Assembly (NCBI GenBank): GCA_023375785.1
Contig: SZWC01002402.1
Span: 97,176 to 161,175 of the forward strand
Length of the DNA stretch: 64,000 nucleotides
Source of the DNA: Penium margaritaceum
Lineage: Eukaryota; Streptophyta; Zygnematophyceae; Desmidiales; Peniaceae
Direction of reading: 5' to 3'
The notes beneath the pieces were generated by a model. That model did not search any database, was not told the DNA's origin, and worked only from the letters and a program-made list of their open reading frames with translations. Positions within the stretch are counted from its first letter, which is position 1. Every line of letters begins with the position of its first letter. Shown here piece by piece: positions 11,280-22,343 of the stretch. Position numbers and translations under genes: made by a program.

Positions 11280-12580
11280 GTGTGGTGGGGGAGGAGCCGA
11301 CAGATGTTGCTCCCATGGATGTTTCCCCCCGAGTGTCAGGACCTCTCTCTGACCCGGCTATCATTTCCGTCGGTCCTTCCCGGCCCCTGGCCTCAGATCC
11401 CTCAATTGTCTCTCCCCCTCGTATCGCGGCTCTGGATTCCTGGACGGCCGGGTCCTCTCCTGTGCCGGGCTTACCACGGGCTCTGTCCTCACCACCACCT
11501 GTCTCACTTGAGCGGCTAGAGGCTCCGGCACCCTCGGTGCCTGCCTCCCCTCCCCAGGTGCCGGCTCCGGCATCCCCGGCGCTTGTCTCGCCCGCTCAGC
11601 TGACCGTCGTGTCTCCACCTGTTGTCCCTACACCGGTAAAATCTTCACCTCAGTCATTCTCCAGCACATACTCTCGTGCACCGGGTGGTCGCTTGCATCC
11701 CTTGTCCTCCCATAGCGTTCGCAGCGGTGACCGTGGCACGATGGCCCTCGGCCTCAGCGCACAGGGCCTTGAGGAGGTCCACCCAGGTTGCTCGACTGGT
11801 CACAATCTGATTGCTTACGAGCATGCCTGCGATGTTGATGCATCGACAGCCTCGACTCGTGTCACCCCCTCGCCCCCTGCCTTGGCTCTTGTTGCACGGG
11901 GCTCGCCTTCACCGGCCTTAGACCCGAGCACTCTCCGACAGGCCCTGGCAAACCCTGACCTCTGGCGGGTTGTGTGTCAAAAGGAACTTGCTTTCCTCGC
12001 AAACCACAGTGTCCTTGAGCTCGTTGATCTACCGCCTCCCCGCAAGGTCGTACAGGCAAACTGGGTCTTGCGCAAGAAGTTGAAGCAAGATGGCTCACTG
12101 GATCGCTACAAGGCTCGCCTGACGGCAAAAGGGCTTCTCACAGATTGAGGGCGTGCTCTACACGGACACGTTTGCTCCTGTAGGGAGGATGACCATGGTG
12201 CGAGTCCTTCTGGACATGACTGTCCAATACGACTAGGAACTTCACTATATGGACGTCAGCAATGCCTTCCTCCATGGAGATCTTGATAAAGAGATCTACA
12301 TGGTGCAGCGACCTGGCTTCGAGGATGGCATAGGTCGGGTGTGCCGGCTGCAGAAGGCCCTGTATGGCCTCAAACAATCACCATGGTACTAGAACCACAA
12401 GATTGCTGGCACGCTGCAGCGTGCAGGCTACGTCTAGAGCGACGCAGACCCCTCTTTCTTTGTGACGAAGAGCCATGCTCCTCTCACTACGATCCTCATC
12501 TACATTGACGACCTCTTGATTGCGTCTCTAGACCTAGAGGTGGTGTGGGCAGCAAAGGCCAACCAATAAACTGCGTACAA
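11280..12580 (+). pseudogene. pol: C1 Pro/Ser-rich linker and reverse transcriptase
   Basis: The codons at 11280-11900 give a Pro/Ser/Val-rich linker typical of the integrase-RT junction in Copia. RT then begins with WVLRKKLKQDGSLDRYKARL (about 12060-12120). Further on are [25 protein letters not shown] and the catalytic box IYIDDLLIAS (about 12492-12530). Confidence 0.88.
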
Positions 12581-12581
12581 G

Positions 12582-13484
12582 ATGAAAGATATGGAGCCTG
12601 CGTCCGTCTTCCTCAGCATGGAGATCGTGCGCGATCGCGTCCGGTGTAGTCTCACGGTACATCAGGCACGGTACGCACCGGCTATGGGGGAGCGGTTTTC
12701 TGATCTGCTTTCCAGTGTGTGCAGTGCCTCCACCTCCATTATTCTTGAGGGACAAAAGGCACTGAAGGTCGAATACCCATATGCTCTGGGAGAGCCAGTC
12801 AACCAGACCCTGTACCTGCGAGTCATCGACTCGCTCATGTACTTGGCCACCACGACATGGACCGACATCGCATTTGCTGTCAACCTCCTCACCCAGTTCT
12901 CGCAGGTACCACGACAACTGACACTTGATGTCGCCATGCACCTTGTGCGCTACGTCGTGTCCACGCCCCGCCTCGGTCTCACCTATCGGCGACAACCGTC
13001 TGTCGTACTTGACGGTTACACGGACATCGACTGGGCGTGGAGCCCTGACGGCACAAGCTGTACCGATTAAATCTTCTTGCTGGATAACACCATTGCATCG
13101 TAGCGCAGGGGGAAACAAGGTTGCATTGCGCGCAACTTGTATGAGGCACAGTACATCGCGCTAGGAGGTGGCGCTACTGAGAGCTTCTGGCTTGTTCGGC
13201 TCCTTCGCGTGCTCTGCCAGTCTGTTCCTCTTGTTGTGCTACACTGTGACAACCAGAGTGCTGACACCATCGCAAAGAACTCCGGTTTCTTCCATACTCA
13301 CACGAAGCACATCGGCGTGGAGTACCACTTCGTCTGTGACCTGGTGCAGCGGCGTGAGGTTGAGATCGTCTTGGTTGGCAGGAACGACCAGAAGGCTGAT
13401 TTTTCGACAAAGGCACTTGGTCGTCGGAAGTTCCACGAGGGTGTTCGTGTTGTTGGTCTTTGCCTCGTCCCTGATGCAGGCTGA
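12582..13484 (+). pseudogene. pol: C1 RT tail and RNase H
   Basis: The first part carries FLSMEIVRDR, ten residues of the standard Copia RT tail, then the LMYLATTTWTDIAFAVNLL segment. RNase H follows with YEAQYIALGGGATESFWL (about 13137-13190), LHCDNQSADTIAKNSGFFH and TKHIGVEYHFVCDLVQ. It ends in the usual KADFSTKALG tail. Confidence 0.9.
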
Positions 13485-13599
13485 GCTTGTACAGTGATGT
13501 TGGTCTCTGTTCGTCTGTGACTGTCCCATGTTCTTTGTGTTCCTCGTGGTTGCCCTTAGTGTGTGCCCGTGCATGGACTTGTATTCAGCATTCGGTCAT

Positions 13600-14116
13600 G
13601 GGGGAGTGTTGTTGGGTGGGTGCTTTCACGTACCACTATGACCTGTCGGCTCATGTCTATCCACGTGCAGATGCCTGAGGTGGGCCCGACGGCAGCCGAG
13701 CTCTGCTGGCACTCGGCGGCACCATGAGGAGTGGAGCCCATGAGGGGCTCGACGGCCTGCACTGGAGTACAGCATCTCTGTCTGTGCTTGCTCTAGGGTT
13801 GTAATGCTTTAAAATCTGATTCTAGCCGTTCAGAAGGCGCCTGATTCCGACATGCTGACACAGAGTTATGACTGTTTCCGTTTTATGGATGGTTGAGGCA
13901 CTGTGAAACGCTACCCTAGTGTGTGGTGCAAACCAATAGCATTCGTCCCTATTTATGTGTGTGTGACTCATTTGTGTAGCTCTCCTTGCATGTGCTTTCT
14001 GTGGTTAAGCACTTGACGGCTGTGTGCGTCATCTGACTAGACCCTTGTTATTTCCTGCTTGGTGTCACACACAGTGGGTAGGCGGTCTAATTAGGCAGCT
14101 TCTAGGAAGTCTCTCA
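13600..14116 (+). repeat. C1 polypurine tract and 3' LTR
   Basis: GGGGGAG (13600-13606) abuts the LTR at 13607. The LTR (510 bp) ends TCTCA at 14116, followed by the target repeat GGTAG at 14117-14121. Confidence 0.92.
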
Positions 14117-14917
14117 GGTAGAGGGTCCAATGAAGTCTTTTCTCTAAATGGAACACAGGCCAAAGCCAGCTGGTCGAGACCTCCTGCATCAAGCGGTTGT
14201 GTTTACATGAGCTGTCAATGGATTGTCTTCAACATGGTGATTCATTGTATCCCATAGTTTGCCCTTGTGATGCTCTGACAGTTGTTTTATTTCTTGTGTG
14301 ATACATCTGAAGCATCGTGGCCACTAAGTGCACCCATTCATGTCCGATAGAATTCGTTTGGTGGTCGAGACCCGGGCACTCGGTGGTTTGTACCGGTGCC
14401 CCAGGAGACCCCATGCACTGGGATCACCTCCTCTTCCATGCGACCGCCAAACACCGTGGCCTCACCGTCCTCCTCTTCCTCCATAGCTGTGTCCTAACTC
14501 GACCAAAACTCATTGCAGTAACCTACGGGTCCCATCCACTCCTGGCCCCATGGGGTCTACCTACCATGGACCACCCTCTCCTCACTACATGCCACCAGCC
14601 TGGTCTCGGGCCAGTGTCAGCTTCCCAAAGCCACATCCCAGCAAGCACCCATCTTAAATTCGTCGTGCGCGTCCTGGAGAGGCGCCTCACCGAACTTATC
14701 CAGCTTCATGGTCAATGAGGTGAGGGTGTGATGGACATGTCGCGTTTCCTTGTCTGTGGTCGGATGGAGTCCTTTGTGGTGTATCATTTGGGGACATTCA
14801 AGGGTGTTTGTGATGGTTGTCCCTGGATTGAGGACTAGAAGTCTCGTACCTTCCCTTACCATTTTGGGGTCTCTACGCCTGCCTGTGTTCCCCACTCTAG
14901 CACTGCCATAGTCTGCC
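14117..14917 (+). other. Spacer, no assignable gene
   Basis: No protein family is recognisable. It holds one full copy (14361-14410) and one half copy (starting about 14171) of the ~50-bp GGTCGAGACC repeat described below. It may be the degraded upstream part of the Copia remnant that follows. Confidence 0.4.
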
Positions 14918-16492
14918 TTGTTCTTCCCTCTACTTGTGATTCTAGTGGCTATCATTCATCCAGGGGCCACTCACCATATGACTTCTTGTTATTCTAGTGG
15001 TTGTAATTGTTGTCCTTGCTTCCCGTGGACCTGTCGACCTGTGCGCTTTGTTCACACCATTTCAGGACAACTTCTCCCTCTTCAAGGTGTGAATGTTATT
15101 TGCCTCACGGGACCAGGCGGTGATGTCTTCCTGCCTGAAATTATGTTAGAGGTAAGCTTGCTATATGTGACCACCCTAGATGGTCAGGGAATGGAATTTG
15201 CATCAAGCCACAATGTTGGTACCATCTCCATGCGTTCCTCCAGCCGAGTTGTGTTCCGTGGACTTCGTTGTGAACATCTGTTTTATGCTCCTCCCTCTCT
15301 TTCCTCATCTTCCGCTGCCTTTGCATTTTTCTATGTGAAGCTCTTGCATTGCCTTCCTTGTCACATTCACACATCGACCATTGCTCACAGGTTACGCGTG
15401 CCACCTATGACCAGTCTTGATATTGCCACGTTCACTGCTCCATGTTTTGCAGACTGCCTTGACTTTGCTCAGGGCAAGTTGCACTGCTCTGTTGTGTGGA
15501 CCTTGACCTAACGTGACGTCATGGGAGATGCATAGCGAGGGATCCATGCTCTGCCATGAGCATACTACAACAGCCGGTGTGTGGCTCATGCTACGTGCCT
15601 GTACATTTGTATGTGATTGCATGTGATAGCATGTGGATGGTAGCACTCTAGTGGTCGAGACTCAGGCACGTAGTGGGTTGCACCCGTATTACGAGGAGAT
15701 CCCCCTTATGATCCTGTGTGTTGGTTGATGATGCTAATGTGGCCGGCATACTGACACCTGTTGGATTGCTGGTAGCGGTCGAGACCTGGGCACTGGTACC
15801 GCAAGTGTCACGAGGAGACCCTCTTATCGTATGACTTGTTTATGATGTGCATGACCCCTTGGATGGTCGAGACCCGGACACTTGATAGGATGTACCAATG
15901 TCGTTAGGAGACCTTGTGACCTTCATTATGCTCCAGAGGGACATCGGGCCTAGGCTCTGTGCTTGGATGGACAACAGATGTGTGTGTGGTTGACTGGTGC
16001 ATATGGTGGTTTTGCATACGCTGTTGTTCCGTGCCATGGCTCACTTGTTTTGGCGTTGACGGCCATGTCAGCAAGGAGGAGTGTTGGTTTGTTTGGCTTC
16101 CACCCGTCAGGAGCAACGCTGATGGATTACCCATATGCCACACGTTGGTGGTATAGGGTAGAGGAGAGACTGGCGACACGATGAGCCTCCGGAGTGTCTC
16201 GAGATTTCTCTAGCACCTACGACAAGGCCGGCGAGACGCGGTCAATGCGTTTGAACAGCCTGGTTGGCTTGTCGGGAGATAGGAGACTTTTGTCGATGGG
16301 TTGAGACCCGCGCATCTGGTGGACTATACCGGTGCGGCGAGGAGACCCGATGACTATAGTTGTGCTTTCAATGTTCGGAAATCCGTTTGGGATGTCTGGA
16401 CGCTGATCGCAAGTGTTTCTATCAGTGCTTGTATTCTCTTGGTGGTCGAGATCCGGACACTCGGAGAACTATTCAGGTACCTTGAGGAGACC
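14361..16492 (+). repeat. Six dispersed copies of a ~50-bp unit
   Basis: The copies are at 14361-14410, 15651-15701, 15774-15820, 15862-15912, 16296-16347 and 16441-16492, all on +. Each opens with a version of TGGTCGAGACCCGG, has a GTACC-like centre, and closes with CGAGGAGACC. The spacing is irregular (about 88 to 1290 bp), so this is not a tandem satellite. The hexamer GAGACC recurs near both ends. I do not recognise the family. The opening resembles, but does not fully match, a tRNA B box. Confidence 0.75.
14918..15511 (+). pseudogene. pol: Old Copia remnant: protease to GAG-pre-integrase
   Basis: The translation gives HPGATHHMTSCYS, equivalent to the DSGATHHMT active-site region of Copia protease, then SGQLLPLQGV. 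A His/Cys segment ends in CFADCLDFAQGKLH, the GAG-pre-integrase signature. It is strongly degraded, with many breaks, and is related to C1 and C4. Confidence 0.7.
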
Positions 16493-16734
16493 ACCTTTGT
16501 TGTTCACGTGGTCTATGCAGTGTGCTCTCTCCGCTGACTCGTTTGGACTCAGCGGGGGTGACGGGGCCCAGTGCGGCTAGCTGCAGGCGCCCTCATGTAA
16601 GCCCGCTAGGAGCTCATTTGTAAACTCTCCTTGTTCTTAATACGTTTCAGACTTACCCAGATTTGGCCTTCACTGTCTGCCTCTTACACACAGAGCTCAT
16701 GGCGGTTTTTGCATGGGCCTGCATTCCCTAATGA
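15512..16734 (+). other. Sequence splitting the old Copia remnant; five 50-bp units
   Basis: This stretch lies between the GAG-pre-integrase piece and the integrase piece of one Copia remnant, where only a few dozen bases are expected. It carries five of the six 50-bp units. I see no coding domain and no clear target duplication. Confidence 0.5.
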
Positions 16735-16855
16735 ATTGTATCTTGCTCTCCCTTGAACACGACTGATTCCTTGACCTCTCACCCTCTTGACCTCGTGCAT
16801 GCTGATATCACGAGTCCCCTCCCCCATGAATTATTGGACGGTTTGGATCACTAAT
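16735..16855 (+). pseudogene. pol: Old Copia remnant: start of integrase core
   Basis: HPLDLVHADITSPLP is encoded at about 16782-16830. This is the first catalytic-Asp region of a Copia integrase (compare LQLVHSDLLGPLP in C1). It is probably the continuation of the remnant at 14918-15511. Confidence 0.65.
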
Positions 16856-16892
16856 CTTGTGTCTAACTGATGATTCTCTTGCTATTGCTGGA

Positions 16893-17340
16893 TGTTTGGT
16901 CCTCATCATAAAAGAGATGTCACTGAGATCCCTACTAGGTCTCTCCTCATCTCATGATGAGGACCAAACAAGTCAAACGACTCTGAGGAACACAGTTCCA
17001 AACCCACGACATAAATGGCATGGCTTCAAATGCAAATATGGGGGACTGGCCGGAAACAAAATGGAGAGAACACACCATGTCAGGAAGGGTGTGGTTCCAA
17101 TGCTAAGAGATACCATTATGTTGGGATGTGTAGGGAGTAGAAGGTTCCATGCGCACACCCTGTTACCCGTGATAACATTAAGTAAAACCAAAGAACTCAC
17201 CAACATGGTCACAATGAAACATGTCGAGCAAGAAACGACAGGCTCGTTTGACCTGTTTGGTCCTCATCATAAAGGAGATGTCACTGGATGTTTGGTCCTC
17301 ATCACAAAAGAGATGTCACTAGATGTTTGGTTTGACGACC
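16893..17340 (+). mobile_element. Small terminal-inverted-repeat element with 35-bp tandem copies
   Basis: A ~33-bp inverted repeat (16947-16983 against 17241-17280) encloses about 260 bp without a gene, as in a MITE or foldback element. A 35-bp unit beginning TGTTTGGTCCTCATCA is repeated head to tail at 17254, 17289 and partly 17324. A further copy lies at 16893, outside the left arm. No transposase is visible. Confidence 0.6.
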
Positions 17341-17447
17341 CCTACTGCCGATAACGATTCATTCACAAAGTCTTCCTATAACCAAGCAAAGAGTTATGGT
17401 GAATGCTATTGGAGGAGTGCCATGACACCGGTCCAGCTGGATATCTC

Positions 17448-18174
17448 TGTTGGCACTAGTGGCTGTTGTGGCACCCTCAAGGATGCCTACCTCTCACTAA
17501 TGCACGCTATCAGTGTTTGGGACCGCCAATGGATACCAATGGTGAAGAGTGTGGAGCACAAGGATCACGGATAGGAGTGGATAAAACACGTCGTATTCAG
17601 TAGAACTGGATGAAAATACATTTTTGTTAGTTAGAATAGTGGGATTACATTAGATCCTTATAGCCTGTGATCTAAGGTTTCCAACACACCTAAGCACACC
17701 CAAATCGGAGCAGTAGAGCCCTTGCTACGGCCGTCGAAGTAACCCTTGGTGGAGCCGTCCACCGTGCCTTACATGCTAGGCAATGGGAGGCGCTTTGACG
17801 ATGACCCATCGGAGCGCCTTTCTGCGCCCACTAGTCAAGGAGAAGGTCACCTTAGTCAAGGAGGTCCTTCTGGTCACTTATTTCATGCCCCTGGTGCATT
17901 TGGAGCTCGTTGGAGACGAACTCGGACCACCACGGTGGACTTATCCCGTGACCCATGACATTGACCCAAATTCCACCCGTAGACTACCCGACCTTCGGGC
18001 ACGGCTCTCTTTCTGAATACTCACTAAAATTGAGTGATTCAAAGCTTGATCTTGCATGGAAAATTCCAAGGTATCCAAATCAAAAATCAGATCAGGTGTT
18101 CTACCACTCCTCAGTGGTCAAACCAGGGAGTACGATCAATGGCACTCATGGCAAGGGGCACACCATGTCAACAA
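17448..18174 (-). repeat. Gag-only element, 3' LTR
   Basis: On + it begins TGTTGGCACTAG and ends ATGTCAACA (727 bp, the same length as the C3 5' LTR). The next bases ATCTCCCCCTT (18175-18185) are the polypurine tract on -. Confidence 0.85.
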
Positions 18175-20822
18175 TCTCCCCCTTGCACTACAGCCTTGAT
18201 GCTCTGTCCTTGGAACATCTACCATGCTTCTCTGCCCGGCCAAGCTGTTGCTATGAGAAACTATCATTAGTTACCTTGCACCAATCACAACACAGCGGTG
18301 GACGTCTTGCTCCCCATTGTCATCAGTTGTGCCACCGTGCGAGGCTTGGCAGCACGCTCGTGGCCTGCCTTGTGACTCTTGTTGTGTTGGTGTTGCTACT
18401 TTCCGCGGCAGTCGGTCGCCTCCCTGAGATGACCTGGGAGCACTCTCCTCTCTGCTACACTGCTCCCCCTCACACAGGAGACCCGCAACTCTTGCGGCAT
18501 CCTCCCCCGCCTTTAGAGACCTCGGACCCCCTTTTGAGTCCTCCAGTGCCTCCGAGTGTGCCTTGGGTGCCATTGTATTTTCAGCACCCATTGCACCTTG
18601 CAAACTTGGCCAAGCGTGCTGCACACCTTCCCCACCTTGTTTTAGTGCTTTCTTGGTACTGATTTTGACCCTTGATACCACCGCCTCTGCGCATGCCGTC
18701 TTGACCAAGCTGATGCTGCCTGCATTGTCAGCACCGGCTTGCCCTTTGTTGCAACTAGCCTCGTGGGATCCCTGGTGCTACAGCTGCGACTGCTCCTTGA
18801 GCTGCTGCCTGCGCTGCTCCTGTTGCCTTGCCCCACATCCCACACGTTCATGCCTCTCCCCCTTGGAGAGGGCTTCCGGTGTCGATCCTTTAGCCTCAGA
18901 TCCATCGTCTCACTCCACATGTATAGTCTCCCCCTCTTTGAGAACCAGAGATCCCACTCCCTTGTCCCAACCTGTGCATGTTTCATTGTTCATCCGCCTC
19001 ATTTGCGGATGCCGGAGATGCTAGCCTGCTCATCGCATCCTCCGTTCCATATCCCTTGAGCACTTTTCCTCCTCCTTGAGGACTTGGAGCCACAAATCCC
19101 TTGACCGCACCTTGCGGCCTGGTCCTCCTCTCAGCTATCACTGTCCCTTCATAGGACTCGGCAGCGCCCTCTCGGCCTGCCTTGTAACTTGGTCCACCAT
19201 CGATGCCACTCGGAGCACGTTTTTCTGCAATAGAGAGCTCAGCCACTTGTTGCCGCTCTCCTCCTATTGCACAACCCTCCAGACCACCTCTGTCCACTTT
19301 CGTTGCGGTGCACCCACTACCTGGCCTTCCACCGCGCGGTGCTCTTGGCCCCAGTCCACTGCTGCACCAAGCCGCCTTGGCTCACTTTGAGGACCTGCCC
19401 TCACGGCGTCCTCAATCTGGTGCGTGGTTTTCCGAGACGCCACAGACGCCTCCTCTTGAGACTTGGCGACACCTTTTGTGCCCACCTTGGGGTCCCGGTC
19501 CACCACCTCTGCAGCCCGGAGCGGGCTTTTCTCCGGTTGAGAGCGTCACCCTTTGCCGCTGCTCTCCTTCTCCTCAGTCCCTGAAGCGAAGCCATGCGCA
19601 CGCGACTCACCGGCACCTCATGCCAACACTTGAGTAGCCAATTTTTGGCCCTCACATCGTTGTCGTAGCTGCTCCCCTTCCGCCAAGATGTGGAGCCCCT
19701 CGTGCTCCCCTCGAGGACGCGCCTCCTTGCTGTCCTTGTCTTGCTGCATGATCCTCCGTGCAACCACCACCGTTCACGCATGGAACCCAGCAGCGGCTGT
19801 TTGGCCTGCCTTGTGGCTCCGGTTCACTATTCTCGGAGCACTGAGACCCTTTTACCCGTTAGGAGAGCCAGGCCGCCTGCCATTGATGCTCTCCCCTGGC
19901 TGGTCTGCTACCTGGACCACTTCTCTTGTATCCCTTGGAGGCCGTGTACCTATCACCTGGCGTCCCATTGCATGGCGTGCCTTCTGGTTCAGATATCCCC
20001 ATCTAGCCTGGATGGTACCCTCCATACCGTCCACTGCACCCTCAGATTGCCCCCTATTGGACGCAACTGCAACCGCTTCCTTGCTCCGATGGCTGTCCAT
20101 GTAGGAGTCACGGCTGCTCCTCGTGAGGACTTCAGCATGTATCCAGTACACACCTCTTTTGTGTGCACCACGTACCACGACTCGCCCACTGCCCTCCTCT
20201 TTTAGGAGACAACCCTTCCTTTTGAAGGTCAGTTCAAGTCACTCCTCAATGAGGCGACTCACGGAAAACACCTCTTTTGCCAGGTCAGGTGCTTTGAGCG
20301 TCCTTGCCGCAGCGCCCTTCTTCCCGAACGACTGCTCCACCTGCTTTTTGCCTCCTCAGAGCACATCACCTCCATTGTGATGTATGGCGGCAGCCCCCGT
20401 TTGTTGCTTCGCCTTCTGCTCCCTCTTGGAGGTTATGGAGGTTGCATGCCCACCGCATGCCTCATGGTCCCCGACCACATCAGCTATCGCAACATGGAGC
20501 TGATCGATACTGCATGGCGTGTCAACGACTGCTTCAGCCTGGCATCTTCTCCCGACACGCTTGTCGGAGTCCACGACTTCCGTTGTCATGTCCTCTTCCA
20601 GTGGCCCCGCTGGCCATACTTGTAGCAGGTCCCCTTTTGGGGCCTATTGGAGCCTCCTTGCTCCAAACACGCCTACCGTTTTCCCACCTCAGATTCTGCT
20701 ATCTCAGCTCCCCTTGTTGAGCGTACAAAGTTGGCTACCGCCCTATTGGTCTGCTACCCTTCTGCCACCTCCGTGGCCAGATCCACAGCTCCTCTTGTGC
20801 AGTCCCTTCTCCAGTGGCCCTC
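18175..20822 (-). other. Gag-only element, internal region without recognisable pol
   Basis: It is rich in CTT and CCT on + (Lys/Glu/Gly/Arg codons on -), with many medium open stretches on both strands. None of them carries Copia pol motifs. Short phrases such as GGCCTGCCTTGT recur at about 18363, 19175 and 19803, hinting at old internal duplication. It could be a long gag extension, captured sequence, or filler. Confidence 0.5.
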
Positions 20823-21600
20823 CTAGCCACACCGATGGCACTCCCCTTTCTTGGTACGACATGGACGCGTCCCTTTCACCCCTTCATCTCCCTCTCCTCC
20901 TTGAGAGCGGATGATCAGGGCTGATCCTACGGACGCCATCCCTTGCTCCACCATGGTGGTTTTGGTCCACCGGTCGCACACCACTTGCGTAACCTCTTCG
21001 TACATCAGCATTTTGTCCCGAAGATCACCATCGCTGGTGATCATAGAGGCCCGAATGTTAGGAAGGGCCAAGAGGAGCACTGCTACGTGTAAGTGGGAGT
21101 CGATGGCCCATCTTGCCTTATGACAGCGGAACACCGTCGTCTCGACCTCACGCACGAGCTCCGACTGGCTTGTCTCCTCATCGGCTTGGAGGGTCAAAAA
21201 CCGTTTGACGGGGAGGAGATGTTGTTGGACACACGACAGGTAGTGTGCGTTGCAGAGCAGTTCCCAAGCCTTTGATGCACACCGGCATCCTTGGACATGC
21301 ACGCGTTGTGCCGGGCACAACGCCGTCGCGATCAGAGCAAGCGCCTTGTTCTTGCGCTTCTCGAACACCTCCTCCTACTCGGCCGTCGCGGACGCCGCAG
21401 GAATTCTCTCTTCAACTGTGACCAACTCAAGCTGGTCAAAGTTGAAGAGAGAATTCCTGCGGCCGAGTCAAATGCACCAGCTGCACCAGTCCCTTGTCAT
21501 CAAGTAGACCTCCATGGTCCACCTCCACAAAGGGAAGTCACTCCCGTCAGCTGGGAGGACGTCCATGCTGCTCTCTTGCTTGGTCATTATCATGGCGCGC
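20823..21600 (-). pseudogene. gag: Gag-only element, gag with zinc knuckle
   Basis: The opening near 21597 (-) encodes SDFPLWRWTMEVYL, matching NDFPLWRWQFDVYLDD of C3 gag. The main stretch (20823-21368) has KRKNKALALIATALCPAQRVHVQGC, matching C3 KKRNNKVLALLVLGLAPSQ. It ends at KKGECHRCG, the start of a zinc knuckle. This is the UBN2-type gag of plant Copia elements. Confidence 0.85.
21397..21460. repeat. Perfect 20-bp inverted repeat within gag
   Basis: The arms 21397-21416 and 21441-21460 are exact reverse complements separated by 24 bp. Each contains GAATTC. Beyond the right arm the pairing resumes (CGGCCGAGT against ACTCGGCC) after a short unpaired block on the left. C3 gag has no equivalent structure. 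Confidence 0.9.
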
Positions 21601-21660
21601 GACGGTAGCATGAAATTTGTACAACTCGGGTCCTTCTAAGCACGTGGACCCATAATCCTT

Positions 21661-22343
21661 TGTTGGCACTAGTGGATATTGTGGCACCCTCAAAGATGCC
21701 TCAATGGACACCAATGGTGAAGAGTGTTGAGCACAAGGATCACAGAGAGGAGTGGGCAGAATATGTCTCATTCATTAGAATTGAATTGAAACACATTTTG
21801 TTATTATCATAGTGAGATTACATCAGATCTTTATAGCCTGTGATCTAAGCTTTCCAACGCATCCAAGCACGTCCAAATCGGAGCAGTAGAGCCCCTGCTA
21901 AAGCCGTCGAAGTAATCCTTGGTGGAGCTGTTCACCGTGCCTTGCATGCAAGGCAACGGGGGGCACTTTGACGATGACCCGTCGGAGCTCCTTTCCTCTC
22001 CCACTAGTCAAGGAGATGGTCACCCTGGTCAAGGAGGTCCTTCTGGTCACTTCATTCATGCCCCTGGTGCATTTGGATCTCCTTGGAGACAAACTCGGAC
22101 CATCGCGGTGGAATTATCCCGTCACCCATGACCGAGACCCAGATTCCACCCGCCGACCACCCCACCTTCAGGCGGGGCTCACTCAAATCGAGATATTCAA
22201 AGCTTGATCTTGCATGGAAAATTCCAAGGAATCAAAGTCTAAATTCCAAGGAATCTAATCTAAATCTCTTTGACCTCTCCTCAGTGGTCGAACCAGGGTG
22301 TACAATTAACGACACTCGTGGCAAGGAGCACACCATGTCAAAA
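21661..22343 (-). repeat. Gag-only element, 5' LTR
   Basis: It starts TGTTGGCACTAG on + and ends near 22343. The bases just left of 21661 (on -, right after the LTR) are AAGGATTATGGGTCC. This matches the same position in C3 (AAGGGTTATGTTCC) and not the initiator-Met primer site. Confidence 0.83.

Larger units (their letters stand above)
423..14116 (+). mobile_element. C1: old Copia LTR retrotransposon, split by nested Copia C2
   Basis: The ends are two LTRs (423-928 and 13607-14116), both starting TGTTG and ending TCTCA. The 5-bp repeat GGTAG flanks both outer ends. An initiator-Met primer site follows the left LTR directly and a G-rich polypurine tract precedes the right one. Inside, in Copia order, are gag, protease, integrase, reverse transcriptase and RNase H remnants on +. 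A second Copia element (2688-9064, opposite strand) interrupts gag. The two C1 LTRs differ at roughly 12-16% of positions in the parts I aligned by eye, so this is an old insertion. It is broken, with well over ten breaks. Confidence 0.93.
17448..22343 (-). mobile_element. Gag-only (TR-GAG-like) Copia-type LTR element
   Basis: LTRs at 17448-18174 and 21661-22343 are homologous to each other and to the C3 LTRs (29952-30678 and 34947-35675). The 5-mers ATCTC and ATCAC flank it inside a Gypsy remnant. A pyrimidine strip follows the left LTR (polypurine on -). On -, gag follows the right LTR. The remaining ~2.6 kb (18175-20820) shows no protease, integrase, RT or RNase H that I can find on either strand. 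The structure matches the TR-GAG class of non-autonomous plant LTR elements, which rely on a pol-bearing relative. C3 is the obvious candidate. It is broken. Confidence 0.8.

Noticed and set aside
14361-14410. tRNA or tRNA-derived SINE from the GGTCGAGACC core
   Set aside because: The B-box match is imperfect, I see no A box at the right distance, and no cloverleaf or poly-A tail.
14361-16492. CRISPR-like array from repeated ~50-bp units
   Set aside because: The spacing is irregular (88-1290 bp), the units are imperfect, there are no cas genes, and the setting is a eukaryotic transposon.
18563-20205. Several 100-170 codon open stretches on + inside the gag-only element
   Set aside because: They have a Cys/Leu/Pro/Ser-rich composition antisense to the element, with no domain and overlapping frames. 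They are most likely composition artefacts.
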